DNA of 64,000 nucleotides from Tritrichomonas foetus (lineage: Eukaryota > Parabasalia > Tritrichomonadida > Tritrichomonadidae): contig MLAK01000461.1 of the NCBI GenBank assembly GCA_001839685.1, positions 52,308 to 116,307 on the forward strand. The letters are read 5' to 3'. The position numbers were made by a program, and so were the translations under genes. A model generated the notes under the pieces. That model saw only the letters and a list, made by a program, of their open reading frames with translations, did not search any database and was not told the DNA's origin. Shown here piece by piece: positions 9,646 through 18,578 of this stretch (the first letter of the stretch is position 1; each line of letters begins with the position of its first letter).

Positions 9646-11143
9646 TCATTTTTTATCAAGTTTAGGTATTTTTGGTTTTATGCGATATTTCATGCATGTT
9701 GACTTTTTCATTCTGGCTTTTTCACGTGCTATCTGCCTTTTTTGAAATTCTATTTCATAGTATTCTTTGTTTATAAAGCCAAATTCAACTGTTTTGTTAT
9801 TGGCTTCTGGTAATTCTGAATCTTCGAATTTTTTAAAAATCTCTTTAACACTTTTTGATTCAAGGAGTACTTTTTCGTCAATAATTGCAACATATGGATA
9901 TTTAGTAGTTGATGGTCTTATTCCAGCCCTCGAGAAAGCTTTACGATTGGTGTTTCCTGTTGTTGCTTGTTCAAAAGCCTGAATGAGTTTATTTATTATA
10001 TCAGCTTGAGAATTTTGTTTGAATTCTGTTTTAATACCTTTTTTACGTCGTTTTAAAATACCAAATGTTACTAAATCTAACATTTGAAAGAGTCCAGTGG
10101 AATTACTCGGGAATGTTATTAATTTTACCAAATTTTCTGCAAAAATCTGCTTTATTCTTTCTGTCGTATGAGCGGAGCAATTGTCAGAAAACATTATGGC
10201 GGGNTATGGCGGGAAGATCCATATCGTTTAAACATTCCCTTGAAGCGTTAATATGTTTAAAAACACTTTTGTTTAGCCATTCAATAATTAGCTCCTCGTT
10301 GACAAAACCCGATTCTGAACTTCTAATCATGACATCTTCATCAAGCCGGAGACCAGATGAAGTAACTTCAGGTTGAATTTTTAATCTGTGATCAACTATA
10401 AGTGGCATTACGGTATCCCCGCCTCCATTAATGCATGCCACAAGCGTTATGTTTTTTTGGTTTCTTTTAATGGAGTAATGAATGGTTTGACCTTTCATAT
10501 CGGCTGGAATTAAAACATCTTTGACTTTTGATTCATGCCTTTCGGATGTTCCCATTTCATCAAAATTGTATATCAGGTCCATGCAAATACCTGCCACTTC
10601 TTTCTTTAATATATCAATATAATCAGTTATTGTAGAAGGTCTTATTAATAAGCGAGCAGAGTCTTGTGGTGAAGCTGTAGCTTTTATCACTTCACTTTTG
10701 TGCCTTTTGATAAAAGAATGTAACCATGAATAGGATAGCGCTATTTCAAAATTTTCTAAAGCAAAGTCTAAAACTTCACATTGAGATAAAGGATGTGACG
10801 ATACTGCATTTGTTCGAATTTGGTTAATAATTGCATTTTCCTGATCTGAAGTTAAAATTTTAGGTCTTCCATCTTTTTTCATGTCTTTTTGGGACTGTTG
10901 AAGACTTCGAGAAAAAATTTTTCTGCTAATTCCAAATAATGTGATGACATGCCTTTTGGCTGAAATAATGTCTTCGAAATTATTAAATATCTCAAAAATT
11001 TGTGATATTTGTTGATATCGATGATCACAATTCCGAAGCTCGTTATGTCCTTTGAGGGTGCTTGCATACCGTGGTCCAAGAAGCTCATGGGCTGCTCTTG
11101 CTAAATCATCAATTGAAAGAGAGTCAGCATATTTTCTCGTCAT
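9646..11143 (-). CDS. Pogo-like DDE transposase (interrupted by assembly artefact)
   Basis: It reads as about 495 residues once the artefact at 10195-10213 is allowed for. The true ATG is at 11143. The N-terminal half carries a helix-turn-helix/CENP-B-like region (DGRPKILTSDQENAIINQIR). The DDE_1-type catalytic core follows: first Asp in LIYNFDEMG, second in MFSDNCSAHTT, third in FPSNSTGLFQMLDLVTFGILK, which matches the pogo pattern PPNST..LQPLDxG...LK. A Lys/Arg-rich tail ends the protein. All three acidic residues are present, so it is probably functional. The break falls between LPAI and MFSDN; collapsing the duplicated nonamer plus N restores a continuous frame. The gene lies wholly inside the TIR pair and catalyses cut-and-paste of that element. 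Confidence 0.85.
10195..10213. other. Assembly scar: 9-bp duplication around a single N
   Basis: TATGGCGGG occurs at 10195-10203 and again at 10205-10213, separated by N at 10204. This is the pattern left when two contig ends with a small undetected overlap are joined with one N. Removing one copy and the N keeps the transposase in frame. Confidence 0.85.
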
Positions 11144-11186
11144 CAAAACTAGAGAGAAAAAAATAAAAAATTCTAAACGTACATAA

Positions 11187-11235
11187 AAAAGTGGGACATA
11201 CTTTTTTTAGTAAGACACAGTTTTTGAAGTGACTG
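11187..11235 (-). repeat. Right terminal inverted repeat
   Basis: Read on the minus strand it begins CAGTCACTTCAAAAACTGTG, immediately inside a TA dinucleotide at 11236-11237. It mirrors the left terminus. The first of the two internal GTCCCACTT-type boxes has diverged to GTCTTACTA. Confidence 0.9.
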
Positions 11236-11396
11236 TATATCTTATTATTCATTATAGATGTCGTTTATTGACACTTTTATGGTCAATAAATGCCCATATC
11301 CGGCAATCCTAACGCATAATATAGATAAATATCTTATTATTCATAATATAAATAAATATATATATATATATATATAAATACAAAAATCCGCATACA

Positions 11397-12353
11397 TTAT
11401 TTTTTAACTAATGAATCAAGTTTTTTTTGATAGTCCAGACACTTTGTATACTCTTTCCAAAACCTTTCCAAATCGTTCAAAGTATAAAAATTAATGAGAT
11501 AGCTAAATATCTTTTCATCACTTCCATTATCCCCTAAAAACTTCAAAGATAGCCGTAATTTAGTTGCATGCAGCTTTTCGCTAATTGTGAATTTACATAA
11601 TTCCTGACCATGTATGCTTTTCAATATTAAATAATTTATTGATGAGATTTTTTCTAATATCCACTCTCCATGGCTCATTAATTTCGGCATAGGTAAACAT
11701 ATAAAGAAAGTTCCTTTGCCAGTGCAAATAACTTTATTATCTGTTTTTATTTCTCGAAAAAGATTATATGGAATTGTTTGTAGAAATTCAATCATCTTTT
11801 CAATTTGTGTAGTTCTCTCTTTTTCACTGTCGGGCGAAAATTGATTTCCAAAATCATTTTCATTAATATTGTTGCTAATATTTGATTTTGTCTGGACTTC
11901 TTTATCATGATATAAGTTTATCTCACGATTAATCTGAATTTGGTTAATCGGATCATCTGTGCTTGAAGAAGAAATACTTTGGGGAATTGAAGTACCATTG
12001 GTATTTTCAAAAAAGTTGTTGTTCACAGAAACATTTTCCACTTTGAGGTGGAAACAGTTCTCTTCTTGTCCAGGATCTTCATCACTTATATTTTCAAATT
12101 CTGGGGAGTTCAAATATCCATTTGGATATTTTGTTTCTGAATTATTGATTGCAATCACAGAATTAGTTGGGAAAGAATTGGTGTAATCATTTTCTTCATC
12201 AGAAGAACTTAATGCAAAACCAGAATCCGAATAATCTAAAGCGAATTCGAATTGATTATCATTTTTCTCAGAATTGTCCTGACTTGACAGCTGTAAGAGG
12301 TAGAACAGTTTCTTTTCATTTGGTACAGGTGGTGGACTAAATGTGAATGCCAT
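11397..12353 (-). CDS. Unknown acidic Ser/Asn-rich protein with C-terminal globular region
   Basis: This 318-residue protein from a true ATG is not one I recognise. Residues 1-185 are low complexity, rich in Ser, Asp, Glu and Asn (LSSSDEENDYTNS, DEDPGQEEN), and probably disordered. Residues about 185-318 look folded: FLQTIPYNLFREIKTDNKVICTGKGTFFICLPMP followed by alternating beta-like segments (GEWILEKISSINYLILKSIHGQELCKFTIS) and a final amphipathic helix. That beta-strands-then-helix shape is reminiscent of a PH-like fold, but this is only a shape argument. An initiator-like TCATTT lies on the minus strand at about 12390-12395. Asn codons are frequent as in neighbours, and nothing suggests transfer. 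It may diverge from a shared promoter region with the coiled-coil gene at 12713. Confidence 0.6.
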   Translation of the reverse strand: MAFTFSPPPVPNEKKLFYLLQLSSQDNSEKNDNQFEFALDYSDSGFALSSSDEENDYTNSFPTNSVIAINNSETKYPNGYLNSPEFENISDEDPGQEENCFHLKVENVSVNNNFFENTNGTSIPQSISSSSTDDPINQIQINREINLYHDKEVQTKSNISNNINENDFGNQFSPDSEKERTTQIEKMIEFLQTIPYNLFREIKTDNKVICTGKGTFFICLPMPKLMSHGEWILEKISSINYLILKSIHGQELCKFTISEKLHATKLRLSLKFLGDNGSDEKIFSYLINFYTLNDLERFWKEYTKCLDYQKKLDSLVKK

Positions 12354-12621
12354 ACGAGAACTTGTAAATGTTCAAGAACCAACACAAAAAAATGATGTGA
12401 AATGATAAAAAAAATCCTCATTGAATTTTTTCTAAATCATATCTATTCAAATTTTCTCTGTCAGCTTTCAAAAACGTGGAATACGTTAAGATGTGATGTC
12501 AAAAAAAGAGGATGTTTTTCAGAAAAAGTTGAAATATTGAATTCTAATATGGTCATCATTGCAAATATAGATTGACCACATAGTTATAGAAATCTATCTC
12601 CTGACACAATATTCTACATTG

Positions 12622-12682
12622 ACTTTTTCTAGTGTTATATGGTCTTGATCATAGAGAAAGACCATATAACTACAGAAAAAGT
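12622..12682. promoter_or_regulatory. 25-bp imperfect palindrome in the promoter of the coiled-coil gene
   Basis: The left arm 12622-12646 (ACTTTTTCTAGTG then TTATATGGTCTT) and right arm 12658-12682 (AAGACCATATAA then CTACAGAAAAAGT) are inverted copies with mismatches only in a 4-nt central block. An 11-nt spacer separates them. It ends 30 bp before the ATG at 12713. Each arm carries the recurrent CAGAAAAAGT-type motif (left arm with one mismatch). A dimeric factor site is likelier than a transcribed hairpin, but either is possible. Confidence 0.6.
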
Positions 12683-12712
12683 ATCTATCGATAAATCGTT
12701 ATTTTCACAAAA

Positions 12713-13978
12713 ATGGATGAAAACAAAACTCGTCCTGAAGAAGAAGAAGAAAATTATAGTGATGACGATAGCAACAACGATGATGAAATTGCATTTCTTC
12801 AAACCCAGAAAGCTTTAATTGAAGCAATTGACGAACAAAAAATATTGAAAGAAAAATTGACAACCCTTGAAGCTCGAAACCGTCCCGCAAAATGGGGGAA
12901 GCCTGTGATCATTCAGAAATTTGATGCACACCGAGGAAACGTCGACCCAGACGCCGAATTGAGTCCCGAGCAGCTGATTCAAGAACTTAAAACCGCCCAG
13001 CACATGCTGGAAAATGCTAAACGTGCATCTGATACTGCTCGTGCTGAGAGGAAGGATTTGGAGAATGAAATCAATCAATTGATTATCACTTCACAACAAG
13101 AAACCGATTCCCTTCTTCAATCCAATGCAGCACATCACAAATCTGATCTCATGACTGAACAGCTCCAGTTTAGGCAGCAGCAATCGAGCTGGTCATCTGA
13201 AAAATCGGAATTGTTAAGTGAAGCTGAGCATCTTTCAATGATTTCTCATGATGCCCTTCATAAATCATCAGAAGCTAGGGAATATGTGGATAATCAAAGA
13301 AAAAAAATTCAATCTCTAGCAGCTGAACTTCGGCACGATTTAACAAAATCAAAAGAATTAAGAGATAAATTGGATGATGCAAAAACAAAAGTTACTTTAA
13401 TTCCAAACTTACTGATGGAAATTGACATGAATAAAAATTCAGCAGATTCTATGAATAAAAATATCTCTGAACAAAAACAAATTTTAAAGGCTGTTCGAGT
13501 CAGTAAGCAAGCTCAAGAAGTATTAGATGATATTGCAAAACAAACTGAAGAACTTGCTTTTGCGAAAAAAGACTCTGAGCGAACTCTTGAAAATACTCAA
13601 AAAGAACTAGTTACTTTAAAAGAAAAAGAAAAAATTATAAAAAAAGAATTAGAAATAGCTCAAGAAGATTTTAAAAATGAACAAATGAAAGTTTTTGTAA
13701 TGGAAGCAGAATTAAGAGATTTACGATCAGAGTTTCAAAGAATGAAGGCAATGGTTATCGAAGAAGGGAGAAAAAATGTAGAACTCCACAAAACATTAAG
13801 AGAACAAAAAATGGATGCAACAATGAGATTTTGGCTTGATCATTCAAATGAAATTCATAAAGCTGAAAAAGTTCACAGTTCTTTGATGAATGTTCGTGAA
13901 CAACTTCTTTCAAGGAATACTTCAACACTGCCTCCATTAAAACCTGTCGTGAAAGTACCAAAATCATCTTTACGATAA
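12713..13978 (+). CDS. Long coiled-coil protein, function unknown
   Basis: This is 421 residues from a true ATG, 8 bp after a TCACAA initiator-like site. The N-terminus (1-30) is acidic (RPEEEEENYSDDDSNNDDE). Residues about 25-55, 80-230 and 240-400 show almost continuous heptad-like charged helix (LETLEKEKIIKKELEIAQED style), interrupted by KWGKPVIIQKFDAHRGNVDPDAE at about 60-82. No transmembrane segment, motor or enzymatic motif is visible. In trichomonads such proteins are often cytoskeletal (axostyle, costa or basal-body parts), but nothing here proves that. The C-terminus is short, Ser/Pro/Lys-rich (STLPPLKPVVKVPKSS). The palindrome just upstream suggests specific control. Confidence 0.7.
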   Translation: MDENKTRPEEEEENYSDDDSNNDDEIAFLQTQKALIEAIDEQKILKEKLTTLEARNRPAKWGKPVIIQKFDAHRGNVDPDAELSPEQLIQELKTAQHMLENAKRASDTARAERKDLENEINQLIITSQQETDSLLQSNAAHHKSDLMTEQLQFRQQQSSWSSEKSELLSEAEHLSMISHDALHKSSEAREYVDNQRKKIQSLAAELRHDLTKSKELRDKLDDAKTKVTLIPNLLMEIDMNKNSADSMNKNISEQKQILKAVRVSKQAQEVLDDIAKQTEELAFAKKDSERTLENTQKELVTLKEKEKIIKKELEIAQEDFKNEQMKVFVMEAELRDLRSEFQRMKAMVIEEGRKNVELHKTLREQKMDATMRFWLDHSNEIHKAEKVHSSLMNVREQLLSRNTSTLPPLKPVVKVPKSSLR

Positions 13979-15055
13979 ATTCTAATCAAATTCAATCAGT
14001 TGAAAGAGAGTTTCTTTTGAAAATAACTCTCTTCATAAAGCTTATATTTTGATTCTTCTTTCAAAAAATGAAGAAAAGCAATATTAGGTCCAATAATACT
14101 ATATTTAAATGATTATTTTGAATATTCAACTTGGTTTACCAAAGATAATGAAAAACATCAATCGAACCAAATGCCATAAATCATAGGAATTACTTCTTAA
14201 TTATTGATATAAGGATTATATCCAAAAAATGGTTAATTAAATCATTATTTTCCAAAATATATTTCCAAAATCATTCAAAGAAATGATTCGCATCATCTTA
14301 TCATTCTTATAATATGATATCGAATAATTTTTGCAACTACTTGGGAATGAGATTTTCTTCGAATTTTAGTTTCTTTTAATTGAACAAAATAACTCATAAA
14401 ATATTAATCTAGAATTATTTGAAAGATCCATCTTCAATTTTTTGATTTAAGCAATGATGAAAAGGAAAGAAATAGGCATTCTAATCTTTAATAGATTCTT
14501 TTTCTATAAATGAAAAATGAAGATTTCCTTTTGTAAAAAGGAAAAGCAAAAAATATTTATTCACTTTAACTATACAAAATAGTGTTAAAGAAATGTTTTT
14601 TTATTGAATGCTTCGAAATCAATTCTTTCATAATAATAAAAATAATAATAATAAAATATATAATTTCTTCTTTTTGTTATGGAATATTCCATTAAAATAA
14701 AATGATGAACAAAACTGAATTTTCACAAATTGCATGAAATGACTGAAATCATCTTTCTTTGTAAATTTCAAAGAATTCCAATTTCTTTTATCCACTGTGT
14801 TTTCAAACATTTAAAGAAAGAGAGTATGTTAAAAATATAAATATTCGGTATATCAGTCAAAATGAATTAACAACCCACTTCGCCTTTAATCCGGGAAAGA
14901 GACCTAACGCCTTTTTACACTCCTATTATTACACTGGTGAGATATTATAGCATCATTAAAAATATGTAGATGCAAAATGACACTAAGCTCAATCAAAGCA
15001 ATTGCGAACTTCCTGGCGCCATTTTTTCAAACAGAAAGTCAATTCATTTTTTAAT
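13979..15055. other. Intergenic, 1.1 kb, upstream of histone H3
   Basis: It is AT-rich with no supported gene. Short stop-bounded frames such as 14628-14810 on the minus strand lack features. A relatively GC-rich patch at about 14871-14930 contains two CGCCTTT boxes (near 14881 and 14909) around AATCCGGGAAAGAGACCTAA, 130-170 bp before the H3 start. It is a candidate upstream promoter element. Confidence 0.4.
15044..15049 (+). promoter_or_regulatory. Initiator (Inr)-like TCATTT before histone H3
   Basis: TCATTT fits the trichomonad initiator consensus TCAYTW and lies 7 nt before the H3 ATG, giving the very short 5' leader typical of trichomonad mRNAs. The motif is common by chance in AT-rich DNA, so position is the main support. 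Confidence 0.5.
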
Positions 15056-15472
15056 ATGGCTCGCACAAAGCAAACAGCTCGTAAGTCAACCGGTGGTAAA
15101 ACTCCACGTAAGTCGCTCGGTGCTAAGGCCGCTCGTAAGTCTACACCAGTCGTCGATTCGCAAGGTGCCAAGAAGCAACACAGATTCAGACCAGGTACAG
15201 TCGCCTTAAGAGAAATCAGAAAGTACCAAAAGAGCACAGATCTCCTCATCCGCAAGCTTCCTTTCCAGAGACTGGTTCGTGAAATCGCTTCAGGTTTCCG
15301 TGGTGATCTTCGTTTCCAATCATCAGCCATCGCCGCCCTCCAGGAAGCCTCAGAAGCTTACCTCGTCGGCCTCTTTGAAGACACAAACCTTTGCGCCATC
15401 CACGCAAACCGCGTCACCATCATGGAGCGCGATGTCCAACTCGCCCAAAGAATTCGCGGCGAAAGGAACTAA
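15056..15472 (+). CDS. Histone H3
   Basis: The frame can be extended upstream to 15002, but the conserved N-terminus [14 protein letters not shown] fixes the start at 15056, giving 138 codons. The tail keeps K4, K9/S10, K14, K18, K23 and K27/S28. The stretch after S28 reads [18 protein letters not shown], two residues longer than canonical H3, so the K36-equivalent is displaced. The histone fold ([27 protein letters not shown] ... [14 protein letters not shown]) is intact. It lacks neighbouring H4, H2A or H2B genes. Codons are strongly biased to C-ending and GC-rich forms compared with neighbours, as expected for a highly expressed gene. It is a nucleosome core component, the likely substrate of the PHIP/BRWD-type reader nearby. 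Confidence 0.95.
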   Translation: MARTKQTARKSTGGKTPRKSLGAKAARKSTPVVDSQGAKKQHRFRPGTVALREIRKYQKSTDLLIRKLPFQRLVREIASGFRGDLRFQSSAIAALQEASEAYLVGLFEDTNLCAIHANRVTIMERDVQLAQRIRGERN

Positions 15473-15721
15473 TTACATAATTAAGAACTATTATAAAAAA
15501 CTAATCAGTAAACATTGTTATCATCTACCTGAAAATTAATAATACCCATATTTTAAAAAATTTTATTTAATTCGACTTTTTCGTTTCAAAATGATTTTTG
15601 TTTTCAAATGTCGGATGTCAATGATGCGCGAATGAGTATCAAATAAATGTTAGCATAGAGTTAACTTCTTAAAGAATACCACGACTTGATAAAAGCAGAT
15701 GAATGGATATTTGATGACTTG

Positions 15722-16445
15722 AGAATTAATGAATGATGAAAAAGAATGAATGATAAAAATGAATAAATGATAAAAATGAATNNNNNNNNNNNNNNNNNNN
15801 NNNNNNNNNNNNNNNNNNNNNNNNNNNNNNNNNNNNNNNNNNNNNNNNNNNNNNNNNNNNNNNNNNNNNNNNNNNNNNNNNNNNNNNNNNNNNNNNNNNN
15901 NNNNNNNNNNNNNNNNNNNNNNNNNNNNNNNNNNNNNNNNNNNNNNNNNNNNNNNNNNNNNNNNNNNNNNNNNNNNNNNNNNNNNNNNNNNNNNNNNNNN
16001 NNNNNNNNNNNNNNNNNNNNNNNNNNNNNNNNNNNNNNNNNNNNNNNNNNNNNNNNNNNNNNNNNNNNNNNNNNNNNNNNNNNNNNNNNNNNNNNNNNNN
16101 NNNNNNNNNNNNNNNNNNNNNNNNNNNNNNNNNNNNNNNNNNNNNNNNNNNNNNNNNNNNNNNNNNNNNNNNNNNNNNNNNNNNNNNNNNNNNNNNNNNN
16201 NNNNNNNNNNNNNNNNNNNNNNNNNNNNNNNNNNNNNNNNNNNNNNNNNNNNNNNNNNNNNNNNNNNNNNNNNNNNNNNNNNNNNNNNNNNNNNNNNNNN
16301 NNNNNNNNNNNNNNNNNNNNNNNNNNNNNNNNNNNNNNNNNNNNNNNNNNNNNNNNNNNNNNNNNNNNNNNNNNNNTGATGAAAATGAATGCTTGATGAA
16401 AATGAATGAATGATGAAAAAGAATGAATGATGAAAATGAATGCTT
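15722..16445. repeat. Minisatellite of GAATGAATGATGAAAA-type units spanning a 595-N gap
   Basis: Both sides of the N run (15782-16376) hold the same degenerate tandem motif: GAATGATGAAAAAGAATGAATGATAAAAAT on the left (about 15730-15781) and TGATGAAAATGAATGCTTGATGAAAATGAATG on the right (16377-16445). The gap is therefore an unresolved stretch of the same satellite. Its true length is unknown. No gene is supported across it. Confidence 0.85.
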
Positions 16446-16501
16446 GATTGTATAAAATAAAAGAATAGATGAAAATTTAAATTTATTATTTCAAATACAA
16501 C

Positions 16502-17425
16502 TTATAGCTTCTCTATTGCCTGCTTAATAATATCACAAGCGCGTTTTGCTGTTTCAGCGTCTTTAAATTGAAACATTTTAGGTTCGAGTGAATTACCGCC
16601 TTGTGCGAGGAACTTCAGTGCCTTGTTGCTCACGATTGATGGCGACATTGCAGCAAATATTCTCGTGTTGCAGACAATGTTTTGCGTGTCTCTACGCATT
16701 GTAATTCTGTAGAAGTTATTCTCCTTATTATGGTTAATATGAAACTCGCCAATGCCAACTTCTGCCCATTTTTTCTTTCCATCTTCTTCTGTCTTCAAAA
16801 TGAATGCTTTTGATTTTTCATTAAACAGAATATCTTCGCCTTCTTCGCCTGTCTTCTCCTCAACAAACGGTAAAGCAGTTGCTACCAAATCCGCATAATT
16901 ATCGCCCTCATCATCGTTCTCGTTATTAGCGGATCGAGCGGGTGGCGTGGGAAGCTGGAATGTGCTTGTTGGTGCTGTCATTACAGTTTTTGTAAATTCT
17001 GTGGCTGGATCGATCGAAGAAGTGAAAGTTTGGCCGGTTCCAAAATTGAATGAAATAATTCTGACGACCTCTTTAATATTAATGTGGAATAGGTCCATGC
17101 CGCGAGACGAGATTCCAGAGTATTCGATTGTGTTTGAATTAGAGTTTTCGGTTGGATTTGGTTTGACGTCAGAATTATTCGTATTTGTTGGCTCGTTTTT
17201 GGCGAATGGATTGACTATTGTTAATGTATTGCCCCATCCGGTTCCTAAATTTACATTTGTGTCGCTTTGACCCCATCCATTTTGCTTTGGATTTGCGATT
17301 GGCTTTCCCCAGCCATTTGAAGCAGCGGTAGAATCTGTTGAAGCGCCTTTAGAAGATGGGACATTGCCCCATCCTGATTGACCCCAGCCACTTGCTGGAA
17401 CGGCCCAGCCATTATTCTGGCTCAT
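16502..17425 (-). CDS. RanBP1-domain protein with N-terminal GW/GWG repeats
   Basis: This is 307 residues from a true ATG. Residues 1-65 carry six Gly-Trp motifs, five of them GWG (e.g. ASGWGQSGWGN, SNGWGKP, QNGWGQS, GTGWGNT). A Ser/Thr/Asn/Pro-rich linker follows. The C-terminal RanBD (about 180-307) has the family hallmarks TGEEGEDILFNEKSKAFIL and WAEVGIGEFHI, plus KMFQFKDAETAKRACDIIKQAI. RanBDs bind RanGTP and act in nucleocytoplasmic transport. Architecturally it resembles Nup50/Nup2-type nucleoporins, except that GW repeats replace FG repeats. GW repeats are also the Argonaute-binding signature in RNA silencing proteins, so an alternative role exists. Ran binding is a strong family inference; the GW partner is open. 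Confidence 0.8.
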   Translation of the reverse strand: MSQNNGWAVPASGWGQSGWGNVPSSKGASTDSTAASNGWGKPIANPKQNGWGQSDTNVNLGTGWGNTLTIVNPFAKNEPTNTNNSDVKPNPTENSNSNTIEYSGISSRGMDLFHINIKEVVRIISFNFGTGQTFTSSIDPATEFTKTVMTAPTSTFQLPTPPARSANNENDDEGDNYADLVATALPFVEEKTGEEGEDILFNEKSKAFILKTEEDGKKKWAEVGIGEFHINHNKENNFYRITMRRDTQNIVCNTRIFAAMSPSIVSNKALKFLAQGGNSLEPKMFQFKDAETAKRACDIIKQAIEKL

Positions 17426-17529
17426 ATTTTAGGATAGATTGACATGTTATGTGAAATAGAAGTTTGCATTTTTTTGATATTTAAAATGTGACGTGATGTG
17501 AACTTTGCTGGTTCTTTGTTTCACTTCGA

Positions 17530-17612
17530 CTTGGAGGAGGTGCTGGCGTGTGAGCACGGCAGAGGGAGCACAACGATCCCTGGAACACACTTCAGCTCAA
17601 AGTTCGGATTTT
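17530..17612 (+). ncRNA. Candidate structured RNA, class unknown
   Basis: A GC-rich island inside AT-rich intergenic DNA folds on paper into one long irregular hairpin. CTTGGA (17530-17535) pairs TCAAAG (17597-17602, one mismatch). GCTG (17542-17545) pairs CAGC (17593-17596). GTGTG (17548-17552) pairs CACAC (17586-17590). AGGGA (17563-17567) pairs TCCCT (17577-17581). A TTTT run at 17609-17612 could end a Pol III transcript on the plus strand. It is not a tRNA, and I could not match it to U6, 5S, SRP or RNase P motifs. It lies just upstream of the RanBD gene (opposite strand), so a promoter or 5' leader role is the alternative. Confidence 0.3.
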
Positions 17613-17791
17613 AATCAAATGAAAATAAAATGATTCGTTTTGGATTTACTGAAAGAAAAGAATTAAAGCAATTGCATTGACACCTATACTCAATTATTAA
17701 CTGAGTGATTAATTTAAAGATATTTTTACATTTCCAAGATATTATTTCATTTACAAGATATTTTTTCAATTAACAAATAAAAGAAGTTTAT

Positions 17792-18139
17792 TCAAGTCAC
17801 AATTTTATGCTTTTTCATATATTGAAGTAAATCCAAAATGCGTTTTCGGCATTTCAAAATATACCCTTGTTGGTTGTGAAGCTGCCCTTTCAGTAACCGA
17901 ATTTGAACTTCCTGAAGAGGCCCTAATCCTGTTGAACAAGGCTCACATCTACATTTCCTCGTTTCTATCAATGTTCGGAATTTGGGTTGCATTTCCAATT
18001 TATGTCCTTTCTTTTTTGCACTTTTGACTGAACGCCGAATGTCTTTAGTGATTGAATGCATTCCATTATTCGAGTGCTCTCTTTTTTTCGAACAAGAAAG
18101 CTGTATAAAAAAAGGTAAAACAATCATCATCAGAAGCAT
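17792..18139 (-). CDS. Small hypothetical protein with possible signal peptide
   Basis: This is 115 residues from a true ATG. The first 16 residues (MLLMMIVLPFFIQLSC) form a hydrophobic segment that could be a signal peptide. The rest is strongly basic (KKREHSNNGMH..KDIRRSVKSAKKKGHKLEMQPK) with six cysteines, including a CRCEPC cluster near 63-68. The Cys content would fit a small secreted or zinc-binding protein, but I recognise no family. It is isolated and may be a chance frame; composition is somewhat unlike random AT-rich DNA. Confidence 0.35.
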   Translation of the reverse strand: MLLMMIVLPFFIQLSCSKKREHSNNGMHSITKDIRRSVKSAKKKGHKLEMQPKFRTLIETRKCRCEPCSTGLGPLQEVQIRLLKGQLHNQQGYILKCRKRILDLLQYMKKHKIVT

Positions 18140-18544
18140 TTGATTTGAAAACTTTTCACATTGAATAAAACCGATTTTCCTCTTTCAAACATCATTTGAA
18201 TAGTATTTCATTTCATGATGTTAACGATATTATAGTAAAGAGAAAATCTGAGTATTTTACTACATCGAATGACATCTTTTGCTTTATGACCAAAAGTTAA
18301 GCCCAAAATTTAAAATTCACTTTTCGAATTGATTAAACCATGTAATAATCTCTTTCATGTTTAGTTTTAATTCAGATCTATCCCTCGAATTCATATATTT
18401 CGTTTCAATTACTAATGAAATTTGTAATTATACTGACTGTTTTATTCTAATTTTTTAGAAAAAGAAAATTAATTTGGTTAACAAAGAATTAATTAACCCG
18501 AAAATTTGCCTAATTTCTATGAACAAATTTTGACCAAAAAATTG

Positions 18545-18550
18545 TCATTT
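18545..18550 (+). promoter_or_regulatory. Initiator-like TCATTT before the BTB/F5-8C gene
   Basis: TCATTT matches TCAYTW and lies 28 nt before the ATG at 18579. It is a plausible transcription start, supported only by sequence and distance. Confidence 0.35.
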
Positions 18551-18578
18551 TTTACGGCAGAAAAGCCAGAAATAAATC

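Larger units (their letters stand above)
9161..11235. mobile_element. Complete pogo/Tc1-type DNA transposon with TIRs and TA target duplication
   Basis: The 2075-bp element is bounded by terminal inverted repeats (9161-9209 and 11187-11235, about 46 of 49 positions identical, starting CAGTCACTTCAAAAACTGTG). It is flanked by TA on both sides (9159-9160, 11236-11237), the target duplication of the Tc1/mariner/pogo superfamily. It encodes one minus-strand transposase. High TIR identity and a nearly intact coding region imply recent insertion, between the PHIP-like gene and the acidic unknown gene. The only lesion is an N-flanked 9-bp duplication that looks like an assembly join. Confidence 0.9.

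Noticed and set aside
14628..14810. Small minus-strand reading frame
   Set aside because: It is low-complexity and has no initiator or recognisable features.
15767..16396. Open reading frame across the N gap
   Set aside because: It consists of N and satellite sequence only.
17521..17620. tRNA or 5S rRNA in the GC-rich island
   Set aside because: No T-arm with matching stem could be built, and the 5S internal promoter pattern is not visible.
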